A DNA stretch of 64,000 nucleotides. Source: an uncultured Paracoccaceae bacterium. GTDB lineage: Bacteria; Pseudomonadota; Alphaproteobacteria; Rhodobacterales; Rhodobacteraceae. The DNA lies in the NCBI GenBank assembly GCA_947500775.1, contig CANMTD010000001.1:310001-374000 (forward strand), read 5' to 3'. This document shows, piece by piece, positions 34,682 to 43,223 of the stretch. A program made the position numbers and the translations under genes. The notes under the pieces were generated by a model, which did no database searches, had not been told where the DNA came from, and saw only the letters and a program-made list of their open reading frames with translations. Each line of letters starts with the position of its first letter. The first letter of the stretch is position 1.

Positions 34682-34719
34682 TTAACCTCGGTTAAGAAAC
34701 GGGAAATTGGTTAACAATT
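34682..34719. promoter_or_regulatory. cluster of TTAACC-type motifs upstream of yifB
   Basis: Within 38 bases lie TTAACC-TC-GGTTAA (34682-34695), an inverted pair, and AATTG-GTTAA-CAATT (34705-34719), an imperfect palindrome containing another GGTTAA. TTAACC is the half-site bound by CtrA in alphaproteobacteria. It is about 60 bases upstream of the yifB start. CtrA control is only inferred. Confidence 0.35.
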
Positions 34720-34790
34720 CGTAACGCGGTGGTGGTTTTAGAGGGCGGGCGCGCACCGCGAAGAACGCACCAGCCTAATAAGCGACAGGA

Positions 34791-35519
34791 TCAGGCCGCG
34801 TTTTCCGGCAATCCACCGGATGGGGCCGTGACGGCGACCGGGCCGGGCCAGTCCGTGGTCGGCAGGTCCATCGCATAGGGTTCGGGATCATGGCGTTCGG
34901 TCAGTCCCAGCGCCCGCCAGCGGCAAAACGCGTCATCGGCCAGATGCCGGGCGACATATCCGGCGCTTTTTTCGCCGACGGGCAGGCCGTATCCGGCGAT
35001 CCGCGCCGCCACCGGGGCATAAAACGCGTCGGCAATCGAATAGGCACCGAAAAGCCACGGGCCATCGCCGCCAAAACGTTCCATCGCGAGGGTCCAAAGC
35101 CGTTCGATCCGGGCCAGATCGGCAAGCACATCATCGCCCGGCTCAAATCCGGCGTAAGCCTTGCCAAGGTTCATCGGACAGGCCGACCGCAGGGCCATGA
35201 ATCCCGAGTGCATTTCCGCGCAAAGCCAGCGCGCCAAAATACGTGCCGACGGGTCCGCAGGCCACATCCCAGCCTCGGGGTGCCGCTCGGCCAGAGTTTC
35301 GGCGATGGCCAGCGTATCCTGCAAGGCGTCCCCTTCGGGCGTGCGGATAACGGGCACCAGCCGCGCCGGGGCCAGATCGGCAAGATCCTCTGCCATCTTG
35401 CCGCTGTACAGCCCCACCATATGCAGATTGGCGGGGATGCCGAATTTTTCAAACAGTAGCCAGCCGCGCAGGGACCAGCTGGAATAGGTTCTGTCACCGA
35501 GGTATAAATCATATGTCAT
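34791..35519 (-). CDS. glutathione S-transferase family protein
   Basis: 242 residues with an N-terminal thioredoxin fold (YLGDRTYSSWSLRGWLLFEKFGIP, then VPVIRTPEGDALQDTLAIAETLAERHPEAG with the cis-Pro and the Asp/Thr glutathione-binding step) and a helical C-terminal domain. The active-site residue is probably one of the Ser in YSSWS. Function may be detoxification or peroxide reduction; the substrate is unknown. A 12-bp palindrome, AAATCGCGATTT (35553-35564), lies 34 bases upstream of its start. Confidence 0.87.
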   Translation of the reverse strand: MTYDLYLGDRTYSSWSLRGWLLFEKFGIPANLHMVGLYSGKMAEDLADLAPARLVPVIRTPEGDALQDTLAIAETLAERHPEAGMWPADPSARILARWLCAEMHSGFMALRSACPMNLGKAYAGFEPGDDVLADLARIERLWTLAMERFGGDGPWLFGAYSIADAFYAPVAARIAGYGLPVGEKSAGYVARHLADDAFCRWRALGLTERHDPEPYAMDLPTTDWPGPVAVTAPSGGLPENAA

Positions 35520-35718
35520 GCGGCGACTGTAGCGGCGCGACCCGGCGATCTGAAATCGCGATTTGTGGTCCGCGTTATTGCAAATTTTGATGGGTGCCCT
35601 AGCTCTGTCTCGTGTACGCTGCCGATGACTGCCTAATTATTGCGCAAAAGATTTTGTCCGACCAAAGTCAGCCGACGCAAGAAACGTTCATTTTCGGTAT
35701 CTGAGATAAACATTTTCG

Positions 35719-35747
35719 TGATCGGACCCTCATAGGGGTTTCGTAAC
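35719..35747 (+). promoter_or_regulatory. ECF (RpoE-type) sigma factor promoter of rpoHII
   Basis: TGATCG at 35719-35724 and CGTAAC at 35742-35747 are separated by 17 bases. This matches the -35 TGATC and -10 CGTAA pattern I recall for RpoE (group ECF11) promoters in Rhodobacter. It lies about 57 bases ahead of the rpoHII start. The rest of the 284-base gap (35520-35803) holds a palindrome near the GST gene and no coding frame. Confidence 0.6.
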
Positions 35748-35803
35748 ACCCAGTGAAACCACAAGTTCAAAGTAAGAGAACGTCATAAACAGGGGGGGCG
35801 CAT

Positions 35804-36679
35804 ATGCCACTCGACGGATATGAAAGTTCGCTGCCTCGGCGCGCGATGAAAGCCGAGTTGCTGGACGCAGAGACAGAATTGAAATTGGCCTATGCCTGGC
35901 GCGATGAGCGTGACGAACAGGCGCTGCACCGGCTGATCACCGCTTACATGCGTCTGGCCATTTCGATGGCTTCGAAATTCAAACGCTACGGCGCGCCGAT
36001 GAACGACCTGATCCAAGAGGCGGGTCTTGGCCTGATGAAAGCGGCCGACAAGTTCGACCCCGACCGGGGCGTGCGGTTTTCGACCTATGCGGTCTGGTGG
36101 ATCAAGGCCAGCATTCAGGATTACGTGATGCGCAACTGGTCGATGGTGCGCACCGGATCGACCTCCAGCCAGAAATCCCTGTTCTTCAACCTGCGCCGGG
36201 TGCAGGCGAAACTGGAACGTGAGGCAAGCGCCCGTGGCGAAGAGCTGGACGGATATCAGCTGCGCCAGATGATCGCGTCCGAAGTGGGCGTGCCGCTGCA
36301 TGACGTCGAACTGATGCAGGGGCGGCTGGCGGGGTCCGATTTTTCGCTGAACGCGACCCAATCGACCGAAGAGGAAGGCCGCGAATGGATCGAGGCGCTG
36401 GAAGACGACAGCGCGCAGGCCGCCGATCTGGTCGAAGTCGATCACGATCTGGAAACCCTGCGCAGTTGGCTGGTCGAGGCGATGTCGTCGCTGAACGAAC
36501 GCGAACAGTTCATCGTGCGCGAACGCAAACTGCGCGAAGTGCCCCGGACGCTGGAAAGTCTTGGCAAAGAATTGGGCCTGTCCAAGGAACGCGTGCGACA
36601 GCTTGAGGCCGCGGCCTTTGGCAAGATGCGAAAAAACCTGGAAGGTCAAAGCAAGGAAGTGTACGAGTTGCTGTTGTGA
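35804..36679 (+). CDS. rpoH: RNA polymerase sigma factor RpoH, group II
   Basis: 291-residue heat-shock-type sigma-70 factor. Region 2 shows RLAISMASKFKRYGAPMNDLIQEAGLGLMKAADKFDPDRG and RFSTYAVWWIKASIQDYVMRNWSMVR (2.4). Region 4 has LESLGKELGLSKERVRQLEAAAFGKMRKNL, the -35 recognition helix-turn-helix. The RpoH box region follows region 2 (around TSSQKSLFFNLRRV). Short overall length and divergence from the major heat-shock factor suggest the RpoHII paralogue that handles singlet oxygen and oxidative stress in Rhodobacteraceae; this subgroup call is an inference strengthened by the RpoE-like promoter. The ATG has a strong AGGGGGG site. The ChaN-like gene overlaps by 4 bases. Confidence 0.9.
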   Translation: MPLDGYESSLPRRAMKAELLDAETELKLAYAWRDERDEQALHRLITAYMRLAISMASKFKRYGAPMNDLIQEAGLGLMKAADKFDPDRGVRFSTYAVWWIKASIQDYVMRNWSMVRTGSTSSQKSLFFNLRRVQAKLEREASARGEELDGYQLRQMIASEVGVPLHDVELMQGRLAGSDFSLNATQSTEEEGREWIEALEDDSAQAADLVEVDHDLETLRSWLVEAMSSLNEREQFIVRERKLREVPRTLESLGKELGLSKERVRQLEAAAFGKMRKNLEGQSKEVYELLL

Positions 36680-37491
36680 ACCTGAGAGCATTTTTTGGAA
36701 TATCGGCGCTTGCGCTGTTGTCGGGCCCGGCGCTGGCCGGGCAGATCACCGAGGCCGATTTCGCATCGCTGCCAACGGCCGATGTCGTTATTCTGGGCGA
36801 GGTGCACGACAACCCGGCCCATCACGAATATCAGGCGGCCTTTGTGGCGCATCAGCGTCCCGCCGCGCTGGTCTTCGAAATGCTGACACCCGAGATGGCG
36901 GCCAAGGTTACACCTGAGCTGCGACAGGATCGCGTGGCATTGGCCACGGCGCTGGAATGGGAGGCCTCGGGCTGGCCCGACTTTGCCTATTACCATCCGA
37001 TCATCGCGGCGTCTGATGCGGCGATCTATGGCGCGGCCCTACCCCGCGATCAGGTGCGCCGCGCGGTCAGCGACGGGGCGGCGGATGTCTTTGGCGCGGA
37101 TGCGGAGGCTTACGGCCTGACCAGCCCGTTGAGTGCAGAGCAACAGGCCACGCGCGAAGCGCTTCAGCAAACCGCGCATTGCGATGCCCTGCCGCCGGCA
37201 ATGCTGCCCGGAATGGTGGCGGCCCAGCGGTTGCGCGATGCCGCACTGGCCCGCGCGGTGGTGCAGGCCCGCGCCGAAACGGATGGGCCGGTCGTGGTGA
37301 TCACCGGAAACGGCCATGCCCGCACCGATTGGGGCCTTGCGGTGCCCCTGCACAAGGTCGCGCCAGAGCTGTCGGTCCTGTCGATCGGCCAGCTAGAGGA
37401 AGCGGCCCCCGACGATGCCCCCTATGACCATTGGCGGGTGACCGATCCGGCCCCCCGCGACGATCCCTGCGCCGCTTTCAAAACCAACTGA
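36676..37491 (+). CDS. ChaN-like (haem-binding uptake / Tiki superfamily) periplasmic protein
   Basis: 271 residues: signal peptide (MNLRAFFGISALALLSGPALA-G), then the ChaN domain with VVILGEVHDNPAHHEYQAAFV (the GExHxxxxHH motif), ALVFEMLTPEM and VVVITGNGHARTDWG. There is no lipobox, so it should be soluble periplasmic. ChaN-type proteins bind haem or belong to metalloproteases of the Tiki/EreA fold. The start is a GTG overlapping the rpoHII stop codon (GTGA), so translation is coupled to the sigma factor. This links it to the oxidative-stress regulon. Confidence 0.82.
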   Translation: MNLRAFFGISALALLSGPALAGQITEADFASLPTADVVILGEVHDNPAHHEYQAAFVAHQRPAALVFEMLTPEMAAKVTPELRQDRVALATALEWEASGWPDFAYYHPIIAASDAAIYGAALPRDQVRRAVSDGAADVFGADAEAYGLTSPLSAEQQATREALQQTAHCDALPPAMLPGMVAAQRLRDAALARAVVQARAETDGPVVVITGNGHARTDWGLAVPLHKVAPELSVLSIGQLEEAAPDDAPYDHWRVTDPAPRDDPCAAFKTN

Positions 37492-37550
37492 ACTTGTCAC
37501 CCTGCGGCCCAAGCCCTAGAGATTGGACATTGATCTGAAAGGGGCCATTC

Positions 37551-38744
37551 ATGTTGGCAGGCAAACGCATCTTGTTGATCATCGGCGGCGGCATCGCCGC
37601 CTTCAAGTCGCTGGACCTGATCCGGCGGCTGCGCGATCAGGGGGCAACCGTGACGCCGGTGCTGACCAAGGCGGCGGAAGAGTTCGTGACGCCCCTGTCC
37701 GCCTCGGCGCTTGCCGCCGAAAAAGTGTACCGCGATCTTTTCGATCTGACGGATGAGGCCGAAATGGGCCATATCGAGCTTAGCCGCGCCGCCGATCTGG
37801 TGGTGGTGGCGCCCGCCACGGCCGATCTGATGGGCAAGATGGCGGGCGGATTGGCCAATGATCTGGCGTCCACGCTGTTGATGGCGACGGACAAGAAGGT
37901 GCTGATCGCCCCGGCGATGAACGTGCGCATGTTCCTGCATCCGGCCACCCAGCGCAATATCGCCACGCTGAAAGACGACGGCATCCTGTTTGTCGGACCT
38001 GACGAAGGCGCGATGGCATGTGGCGAGTTCGGCCCCGGACGGATGGCCGAGGTGCCCGAGATCGTGGCGGCGGTCGGCGCCGCCCTTGGCGACGGGCCGT
38101 TGAAAGGGAAACATATCATCGTGACCTCGGGCCCCACGCATGAACCGATTGATCCGGTGCGCTATATCGCCAACCGGTCGTCGGGTGCGCAGGGCACGGC
38201 ACTGGCCCGCGCCCTGTCGGCGCTGGGCGCGCAGGTGACATTCGTGACCGGCCCCGCGGATGTGCCGCCACCCGCCGGGGTCCGGGTGGAACAGGTGCAG
38301 ACCGCCCAACAGATGCTGGCGGCGGTGCAGGCGGCATTGCCTGCGGATGCGGCGGTCTTTGCGGCGGCGGTGGCGGATTGGCGCGTGGCCAATGCCGCCG
38401 ACAGCAAGATGAAGAAAACCAAGACCGGCCTGCCCAAGCTGGAATTTGCCGAAAACCCCGACATCCTGGCCACGATCAGCCAGATGAAACAGGACCGCCC
38501 GGGGCTGGTCGTGGGCTTTGCCGCCGAAACCGACGATGTGCTGGCCAATGCCACCGCCAAACGCGCGCGCAAGGGATGCGACTGGATCGTTGCCAATGAT
38601 GTGTCGCCCGAAACCGGGATCATGGGCGGGGCCGAAAACGCGGTGACGCTGATTTCCGATACGGGTGCGGACAGCTGGCCACGGATGGGCAAGGATCAGG
38701 TGGCGAACCGTCTGGCGCAACTGATGGCCGAGGCCCTGTCATGA
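37551..38744 (+). CDS. coaBC: bifunctional phosphopantothenoylcysteine decarboxylase/synthetase
   Basis: 397-residue fusion acting in coenzyme A synthesis. The N-terminal CoaC flavoprotein (about 1-180) shows GGGIAAFKSLDLIRRL, VAPATADLMGKMAGGLANDL, PAMNVRMFLHPA and the substrate-clamp Cys in GAMACGEFGPGRM. The CoaB synthetase half begins IVTSGPTHEPIDPVRYIANRSSG, uses CTP and contains VADWRVANAADSKMKK. The ATG is preceded by AAAGGGG. It overlaps dut by 4 bases (ATGA), and dut overlaps the next gene by one base, giving a three-gene operon. Confidence 0.96.
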   Translation: MLAGKRILLIIGGGIAAFKSLDLIRRLRDQGATVTPVLTKAAEEFVTPLSASALAAEKVYRDLFDLTDEAEMGHIELSRAADLVVVAPATADLMGKMAGGLANDLASTLLMATDKKVLIAPAMNVRMFLHPATQRNIATLKDDGILFVGPDEGAMACGEFGPGRMAEVPEIVAAVGAALGDGPLKGKHIIVTSGPTHEPIDPVRYIANRSSGAQGTALARALSALGAQVTFVTGPADVPPPAGVRVEQVQTAQQMLAAVQAALPADAAVFAAAVADWRVANAADSKMKKTKTGLPKLEFAENPDILATISQMKQDRPGLVVGFAAETDDVLANATAKRARKGCDWIVANDVSPETGIMGGAENAVTLISDTGADSWPRMGKDQVANRLAQLMAEALS

Positions 38745-39208
38745 CGCCGATGATCCGGGTGCTGTGGGAAGACTGGGCCGACAGGGATATCGCGCTGCCG
38801 TCCTATGAAACGCCGGGGGCGGCGGGGGCCGACATCCGCGCCAACCTGCCGCCCGATATCCGCGATGCCGGGTTCACTTTGCAGCCGATGCAGAGGCGCA
38901 TCGTGCCCACGGGCCTGCGCGTTGAAATCCCTTTCGGGTTCGAAATGCAGATCAGGCCACGGTCGGGCCTTGCGCTGAAACACGGGCTGAGCCTGCCCAA
39001 CACGCCCGGCACGATCGACAGCGATTATCGCGGGCCGCTGGGCGTGTTGCTGATCAATTTCGGGGCCGATGCGTTCACCATCCAGCACGGCGACCGGATC
39101 GCGCAGATCATCGTGGCCCCGGTGGTGCAGGCGGGTTTTGAAACTGTTGCCACCCTGTCCGACACGTCGCGCGGGACAGGCGGCTTTGGATCGACCGGGA
39201 CCGGCTGA
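38741..39208 (+). CDS. dut: dUTP diphosphatase
   Basis: 155-residue trimeric dUTPase, hydrolysing dUTP to dUMP and pyrophosphate. The five motifs are visible: GAAGADIRAN (1), RSGLALKHGL (2), NTPGTIDSDYRGPLGVLLIN (3), GDRIAQIIVAP (4) and RGTGGFGSTG (5). ATGA overlap with coaBC and TGATG overlap with the ThiF-like gene place it in the middle of an operon. Coenzyme A and nucleotide hygiene are a common pairing in this family. Confidence 0.96.
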   Translation: MTPMIRVLWEDWADRDIALPSYETPGAAGADIRANLPPDIRDAGFTLQPMQRRIVPTGLRVEIPFGFEMQIRPRSGLALKHGLSLPNTPGTIDSDYRGPLGVLLINFGADAFTIQHGDRIAQIIVAPVVQAGFETVATLSDTSRGTGGFGSTGTG

Positions 39209-40242
39209 TGGGCAAGGTTCTGCTTCTGGCCGGGGCGCTGTGGGGCATCGGCGCGCTGATGAAAACCCCGCATGGCCCGCGCTGGGTGATGATCGGCCTG
39301 TTGTATCTGGCGGTGCTGTTTGCCCATGTCGCCCTGCCGGTGGATCACCCGCTGGTGGTCGCGACGGGTGGGTCGCTGCCTGCATGGCTGTCGTTCGGCG
39401 CGATGGTGGGGGTGATTTACCTGTACCGCGAGGGGCTGAAAAAACTGCGCGCCCGCGCGACGCCGGACCCGCAGCCGGAGGAGGACGACGCTTTTCGCCC
39501 GGCCGAACTGGAACGCTATGCCCGCCACATCGTCTTGCGCGAAATCGGCGGGCCGGGGCAGCGCAGGCTGAAGGACGCCAGGGTTCTGGTGATCGGTGCG
39601 GGCGGCCTTGGGTCGCCCGCGCTGATGTATCTGGCGGCGGCGGGGGTGGGCACGATCGGGGTGATCGACGATGACACCGTCGATCTGTCGAACCTGCAAC
39701 GCCAGATCATCCACACCGACGACCGGTTGGACATGCCCAAGGTCTTTTCGGCTGAGGCGCAGATGCGTGCGCTGAACCCGCATGTGACCATCCGCCCCTA
39801 TCACCGCCGCCTGACCGAAGAAGAGGCGCCCGCGCTCTTTGCCGACTATGATCTGATTCTGGATGGCACCGATAATTTCGACACGCGGTTCATGGTCAAC
39901 CGCGTGGCCGTGGCGGCGGGCATCCCGCTGATCGCGGCGGCGATCACCCAATGGGAAGGTCAGATCAGCCTGTATGACCCGGCGCAGGGCGCGCCCTGTT
40001 ACCAGTGCATTTTCCCCTCGGCCCCGGCGCCCGAACTGGCACCCTCCTGCGCCGAGGCGGGCGTTGTCGGCGCGCTGCCCGGTGTGGTCGGCGCGATGAT
40101 GGCGATGGAGGCGATCAAGGACATCACCGGCGCGGGGCAATCCCTGCGCGGGCGGATGCTGCTTTACGATGCGCTTTATGGCGAAAACCGGCAGGTCAAT
40201 CTGAAACGGCGCGAGGGTTGCCCGGTGTGTGGGGCAAACTAA
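39208..40242 (+). CDS. membrane-anchored ThiF/MoeB/HesA family adenylyltransferase (E1-like)
   Basis: 344 residues. About 75 N-terminal residues form two or three membrane helices (residues 1-17, 26-43 and 57-73), followed by a charged linker. The rest (95-340) is an E1-like domain: ATP loop GAGGLGSPALMYLAAAG (from residue 130), DDDTVDLSNLQRQIIH, DGTDNFDTRFMVN, zinc ligands Cys264/Cys267 and Cys338/Cys341, and a MoeB/ThiF-type Cys281 in SCAEAGVVGALPG. The domain adenylates the C-terminal glycine of a ubiquitin-like sulfur carrier (MoaD, ThiS). The membrane anchor is unusual for MoeB. It overlaps dut by one base. No moaD or thiS gene is nearby. Confidence 0.88.
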   Translation: MGKVLLLAGALWGIGALMKTPHGPRWVMIGLLYLAVLFAHVALPVDHPLVVATGGSLPAWLSFGAMVGVIYLYREGLKKLRARATPDPQPEEDDAFRPAELERYARHIVLREIGGPGQRRLKDARVLVIGAGGLGSPALMYLAAAGVGTIGVIDDDTVDLSNLQRQIIHTDDRLDMPKVFSAEAQMRALNPHVTIRPYHRRLTEEEAPALFADYDLILDGTDNFDTRFMVNRVAVAAGIPLIAAAITQWEGQISLYDPAQGAPCYQCIFPSAPAPELAPSCAEAGVVGALPGVVGAMMAMEAIKDITGAGQSLRGRMLLYDALYGENRQVNLKRREGCPVCGAN

Positions 40243-40311
40243 GGGATTTCCGCGCGCGACCGCTGGACCTTCCTGCCCGCGCTACCTAGCTTACACCCAA
40301 AGGAGATCCGC

Positions 40312-42336
40312 ATGACCAACCCGTTGCTTGCCCCTTGGGACACGCCGTTCGAATTGCCGCCGTTTGCCGCGATCAAAGACGATGATTTCACCCCCGCGTT
40401 CGAGGCCGCGCTGACCGAGGCGCGGGCCAATATCGCCAAGATCAGCGACAACTCCGACGCCCCGACCTTCGCCAATACGATCGAGGCGCTGGAACAGGCC
40501 GACGCCCTACTGGGCAAGGTTCTGGGCGTTTTCTATTCCCTGGCGGGGGCGGACAGTAACGACGCCCGCGAAGCGTTGCAGCGCGAATTCGCGCCCAGAC
40601 TGTCGGCCTATTCCTCCGAGATCACCATGAACGCCGCCCTGTTCCAGCGGATCGAAACGCTGTGGCAGGCGCGCGATACATTGGGGCTGAGCGACGAACA
40701 GGCGCGGGTGCTGATGCTGACCCGGCGGTCGTTTGTGCGGGCGGGGGCCCTATTGCAGGGCGCGGACCGGGACCGGCTGACCGAGGTGAAATCGCGGCTG
40801 GCGGTGCTGGGCACCGATTTTACCCAGAACCTGTTGGCCGATGAACGCGACTGGTTCATGGAACTGGCCGAGGATGATCTGGACGGGTTGCCCGATTTCG
40901 TGGTCACGACCGCCCGGGCGGCGGGGGCCGAAAAAGGCGTGGATGGGCCGGTGGTCACCCTGTCGCGGTCGCTGATCGTGCCGTTCCTGCAGTTTTCATC
41001 GCGCCGCGATCTGCGGGAAAAGGCCTATGCCGCCTGGGGTGCGCGCGGGGCCAATGGCGGGGCGACCGACAATCGGGGGATTGCCGCCGAAACGCTGGCC
41101 CTGCGGGCCGAACGCGCGCAATTGCTGGGATATGCGGATTTCGCGTCTTTCAAGCTGGAAACCGAAATGGCCAAGTCGCCGGACCGGGTGCGGGATCTGC
41201 TGATGCAGGTCTGGACGCCCGCCAAGGCCGCCGCCGACGCCGATGCGCAGGTTCTGGAAACCATGATGCACGCCGATGGGGTGAACGGACGGCTGGAGCC
41301 GTGGGACTGGCGTTACTATTCCGAAAAGCGTCGCAAGGCCGAACATGATCTGGATGAGGCCGCGCTGAAACCCTATCTGCAACTGGACCGGATGATCGAG
41401 GCGGCATTCGATTGCGCCAACCGCCTGTTCGGGCTGGAATTCACACCGCTTGAGACCCCGCTGTATCACCCGGACGTGCGCGCGTGGGAGGTGACGCGGA
41501 ACGGCCAGCATATGGCGGTGTTTCTGGGCGATTATTTCGCACGCGGGTCCAAACGATCAGGCGCGTGGTGTTCGGCCAGCCGGTCGCAGAAAAAACTGGG
41601 CGGCGTGGTCCGACCGGTCGTGCACAACGTCTGCAACTTCGCCAAACCGGCGGCGGGGGAACCGGCGCTGCTGTCCTATGACGATGCGCGGACCCTGTTC
41701 CATGAGTTTGGCCACGCCCTGCACCAGATGTTGTCCGATGTGACCTATGAATCAATCTCCGGCACCTCGGTCGCGCGGGATTTCGTCGAACTGCCCAGCC
41801 AGCTTTACGAACATTGGCTGGAGGTGCCCGAGGTGCTGGCGCAATATGCGACCCATGCCACCACCGGACAGCCGATGCCCAAGGATATGCTGGACCGGCT
41901 GTTGGCGGCGGCGACCTATGACATGGGGTTCCAGACCGTTGAATATGTCGCCTCGGCGCTGGTGGACCTGTCGTTCCATCAGGGCGCGGCGGCGGCCGAC
42001 CCGATGGCGAAACAGGCCGATGTTCTGGCCGATCTGGGGATGCCCCATGCGATCACCATGCGCCACGCGACCCCGCATTTCGCCCATGTCTTTGCCGGGG
42101 ACGGGTATTCCAGCGGCTACTACAGCTATATGTGGTCCGAGGTGATGGATGCCGATGCCTTTGAGGCGTTCGAAGAGGTCGGCGGCGCCTTTGATCCCGA
42201 AACGGCGGAACGGCTGGAGCAGTTCATCCTGTCGGCCGGCGGTTCGCAGGACGCCGAGGCGCTGTATATGGCGTTTCGCGGGCGGATGCCGGGGGTCGAT
42301 GCCTTGTTGAAAGGGCGCGGTCTGACGGCGGCCTAG
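40312..42336 (+). CDS. M3 family oligopeptidase (Dcp/OpdA type)
   Basis: 674-residue zinc metallopeptidase. The HExxH motif is LFHEFGHALHQ, with a downstream ligand Glu in SGTSVARDFVELPSQLYEHWLE. The N-terminal start WDTPFELPPFAAIKDDDFTPAFEAAL and the C-terminal GYSSGYYSYMWSEVMDADAFEAF match peptidyl-dipeptidase and oligopeptidase A. No signal peptide, so cytoplasmic. The start has a strong AAAGGAGATCCGC site. It cleaves short peptides; whether it acts as a dipeptidyl carboxypeptidase or as oligopeptidase A is uncertain. Convergent with the CDF gene, with stop codons overlapping by 4 bases. Confidence 0.92.
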   Translation: MTNPLLAPWDTPFELPPFAAIKDDDFTPAFEAALTEARANIAKISDNSDAPTFANTIEALEQADALLGKVLGVFYSLAGADSNDAREALQREFAPRLSAYSSEITMNAALFQRIETLWQARDTLGLSDEQARVLMLTRRSFVRAGALLQGADRDRLTEVKSRLAVLGTDFTQNLLADERDWFMELAEDDLDGLPDFVVTTARAAGAEKGVDGPVVTLSRSLIVPFLQFSSRRDLREKAYAAWGARGANGGATDNRGIAAETLALRAERAQLLGYADFASFKLETEMAKSPDRVRDLLMQVWTPAKAAADADAQVLETMMHADGVNGRLEPWDWRYYSEKRRKAEHDLDEAALKPYLQLDRMIEAAFDCANRLFGLEFTPLETPLYHPDVRAWEVTRNGQHMAVFLGDYFARGSKRSGAWCSASRSQKKLGGVVRPVVHNVCNFAKPAAGEPALLSYDDARTLFHEFGHALHQMLSDVTYESISGTSVARDFVELPSQLYEHWLEVPEVLAQYATHATTGQPMPKDMLDRLLAAATYDMGFQTVEYVASALVDLSFHQGAAAADPMAKQADVLADLGMPHAITMRHATPHFAHVFAGDGYSSGYYSYMWSEVMDADAFEAFEEVGGAFDPETAERLEQFILSAGGSQDAEALYMAFRGRMPGVDALLKGRGLTAA

Positions 42337-43217
42337 GGGGCGGTGTCGCGCACCGGGTCCTTGTGGATGATGACATCGATCCCGGGATAGGCCTGCCGGA
42401 TCGCCTGTTTCAGGGCGGCGCCGATGTCATGGGCCTGTGTCAGGCTTTGCGCGCCGTCCAATTCGATATGCAGGTTCACAAAGACGGTCGATCCTGACCG
42501 CCGGGTGCGCAGGTCATGATACCCGTGCACGCCCGGCCAACCGGCCACGATCCGTTCCACGCCCGCCACGATTTCGGGATCGGCGGCGCGGTCCATCAGG
42601 GCGTGCCATGCTTCGTTGCCGATGTTCAGCGCGGCCACCCCCAGCATCAGCGCCGCGCCGATGGCCACGATGCTGTCGATGCTTTGCAACCCGAACTGCC
42701 CCGCCGCCCACAGCGCCGCGATCGCCCCCATATTGGGCAGCAGATCGACCAGATAGTGTAACGAATCCGCCTTGACCACGCGGTTGCCGGTCTGGCGCGC
42801 GACCCGGCGCTGCCACAGAACCAGCAACAGTGTCAGCACGATCGAGATGCCCATGGCGATCATCCCGCGCCCTTCGGCCATCAGCACCGGCGGGGTCTCC
42901 GACAACAGCCGCGCCACCGCAGCCCAGCAGATCGCGCCTGCCGAAAACAGGATGAACATGGATTGCCCCAGCGCGGCCAGGTCCTCGGCCGAGCTGTGGC
43001 CAAAGGCGTGATCCGCATCGGGCGCGCGCGCGGCATAGTGAATCGCGGCCAGCCCGCCCAACGACATCATCAGGTCCAGCACGCTGTCGGCCAGCGAGGC
43101 CGCGACCGACAGGGCCTGTGTTTCCCCCAGCGCCCACAGTTTCAGTGCGATCAGAACCACCGCCACTGACACCGACGCGATCCCGGCCGATAGATTCAGT
43201 TTGGCGGGGCTGGTCAT
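42333..43217 (-). CDS. cation diffusion facilitator family metal efflux protein
   Basis: 294-residue membrane protein, about six helices and a C-terminal cytoplasmic domain. Metal site A has Asp44 and Asp48 in ADSVLD and His154 and Asp158 in DSLHYLVD, the DD-HD set of zinc/cadmium/iron-type carriers. The cytoplasmic domain carries VHGYHDLRTRRSGSTVFVNLHIELD, typical of FieF/YiiP. Probable role is zinc or iron export driven by protons. It follows the SH3-domain gene by 6 bases on the same strand. Confidence 0.92.
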   Translation of the reverse strand: MTSPAKLNLSAGIASVSVAVVLIALKLWALGETQALSVAASLADSVLDLMMSLGGLAAIHYAARAPDADHAFGHSSAEDLAALGQSMFILFSAGAICWAAVARLLSETPPVLMAEGRGMIAMGISIVLTLLLVLWQRRVARQTGNRVVKADSLHYLVDLLPNMGAIAALWAAGQFGLQSIDSIVAIGAALMLGVAALNIGNEAWHALMDRAADPEIVAGVERIVAGWPGVHGYHDLRTRRSGSTVFVNLHIELDGAQSLTQAHDIGAALKQAIRQAYPGIDVIIHKDPVRDTAP

Positions 43218-43223
43218 CGGGGG

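Noticed and set aside
34682-34719. A full TTAA-N7-TTAA CtrA site
   Set aside because: The spacing between TTAA blocks is 6 bases, so only half-site similarity can be claimed.
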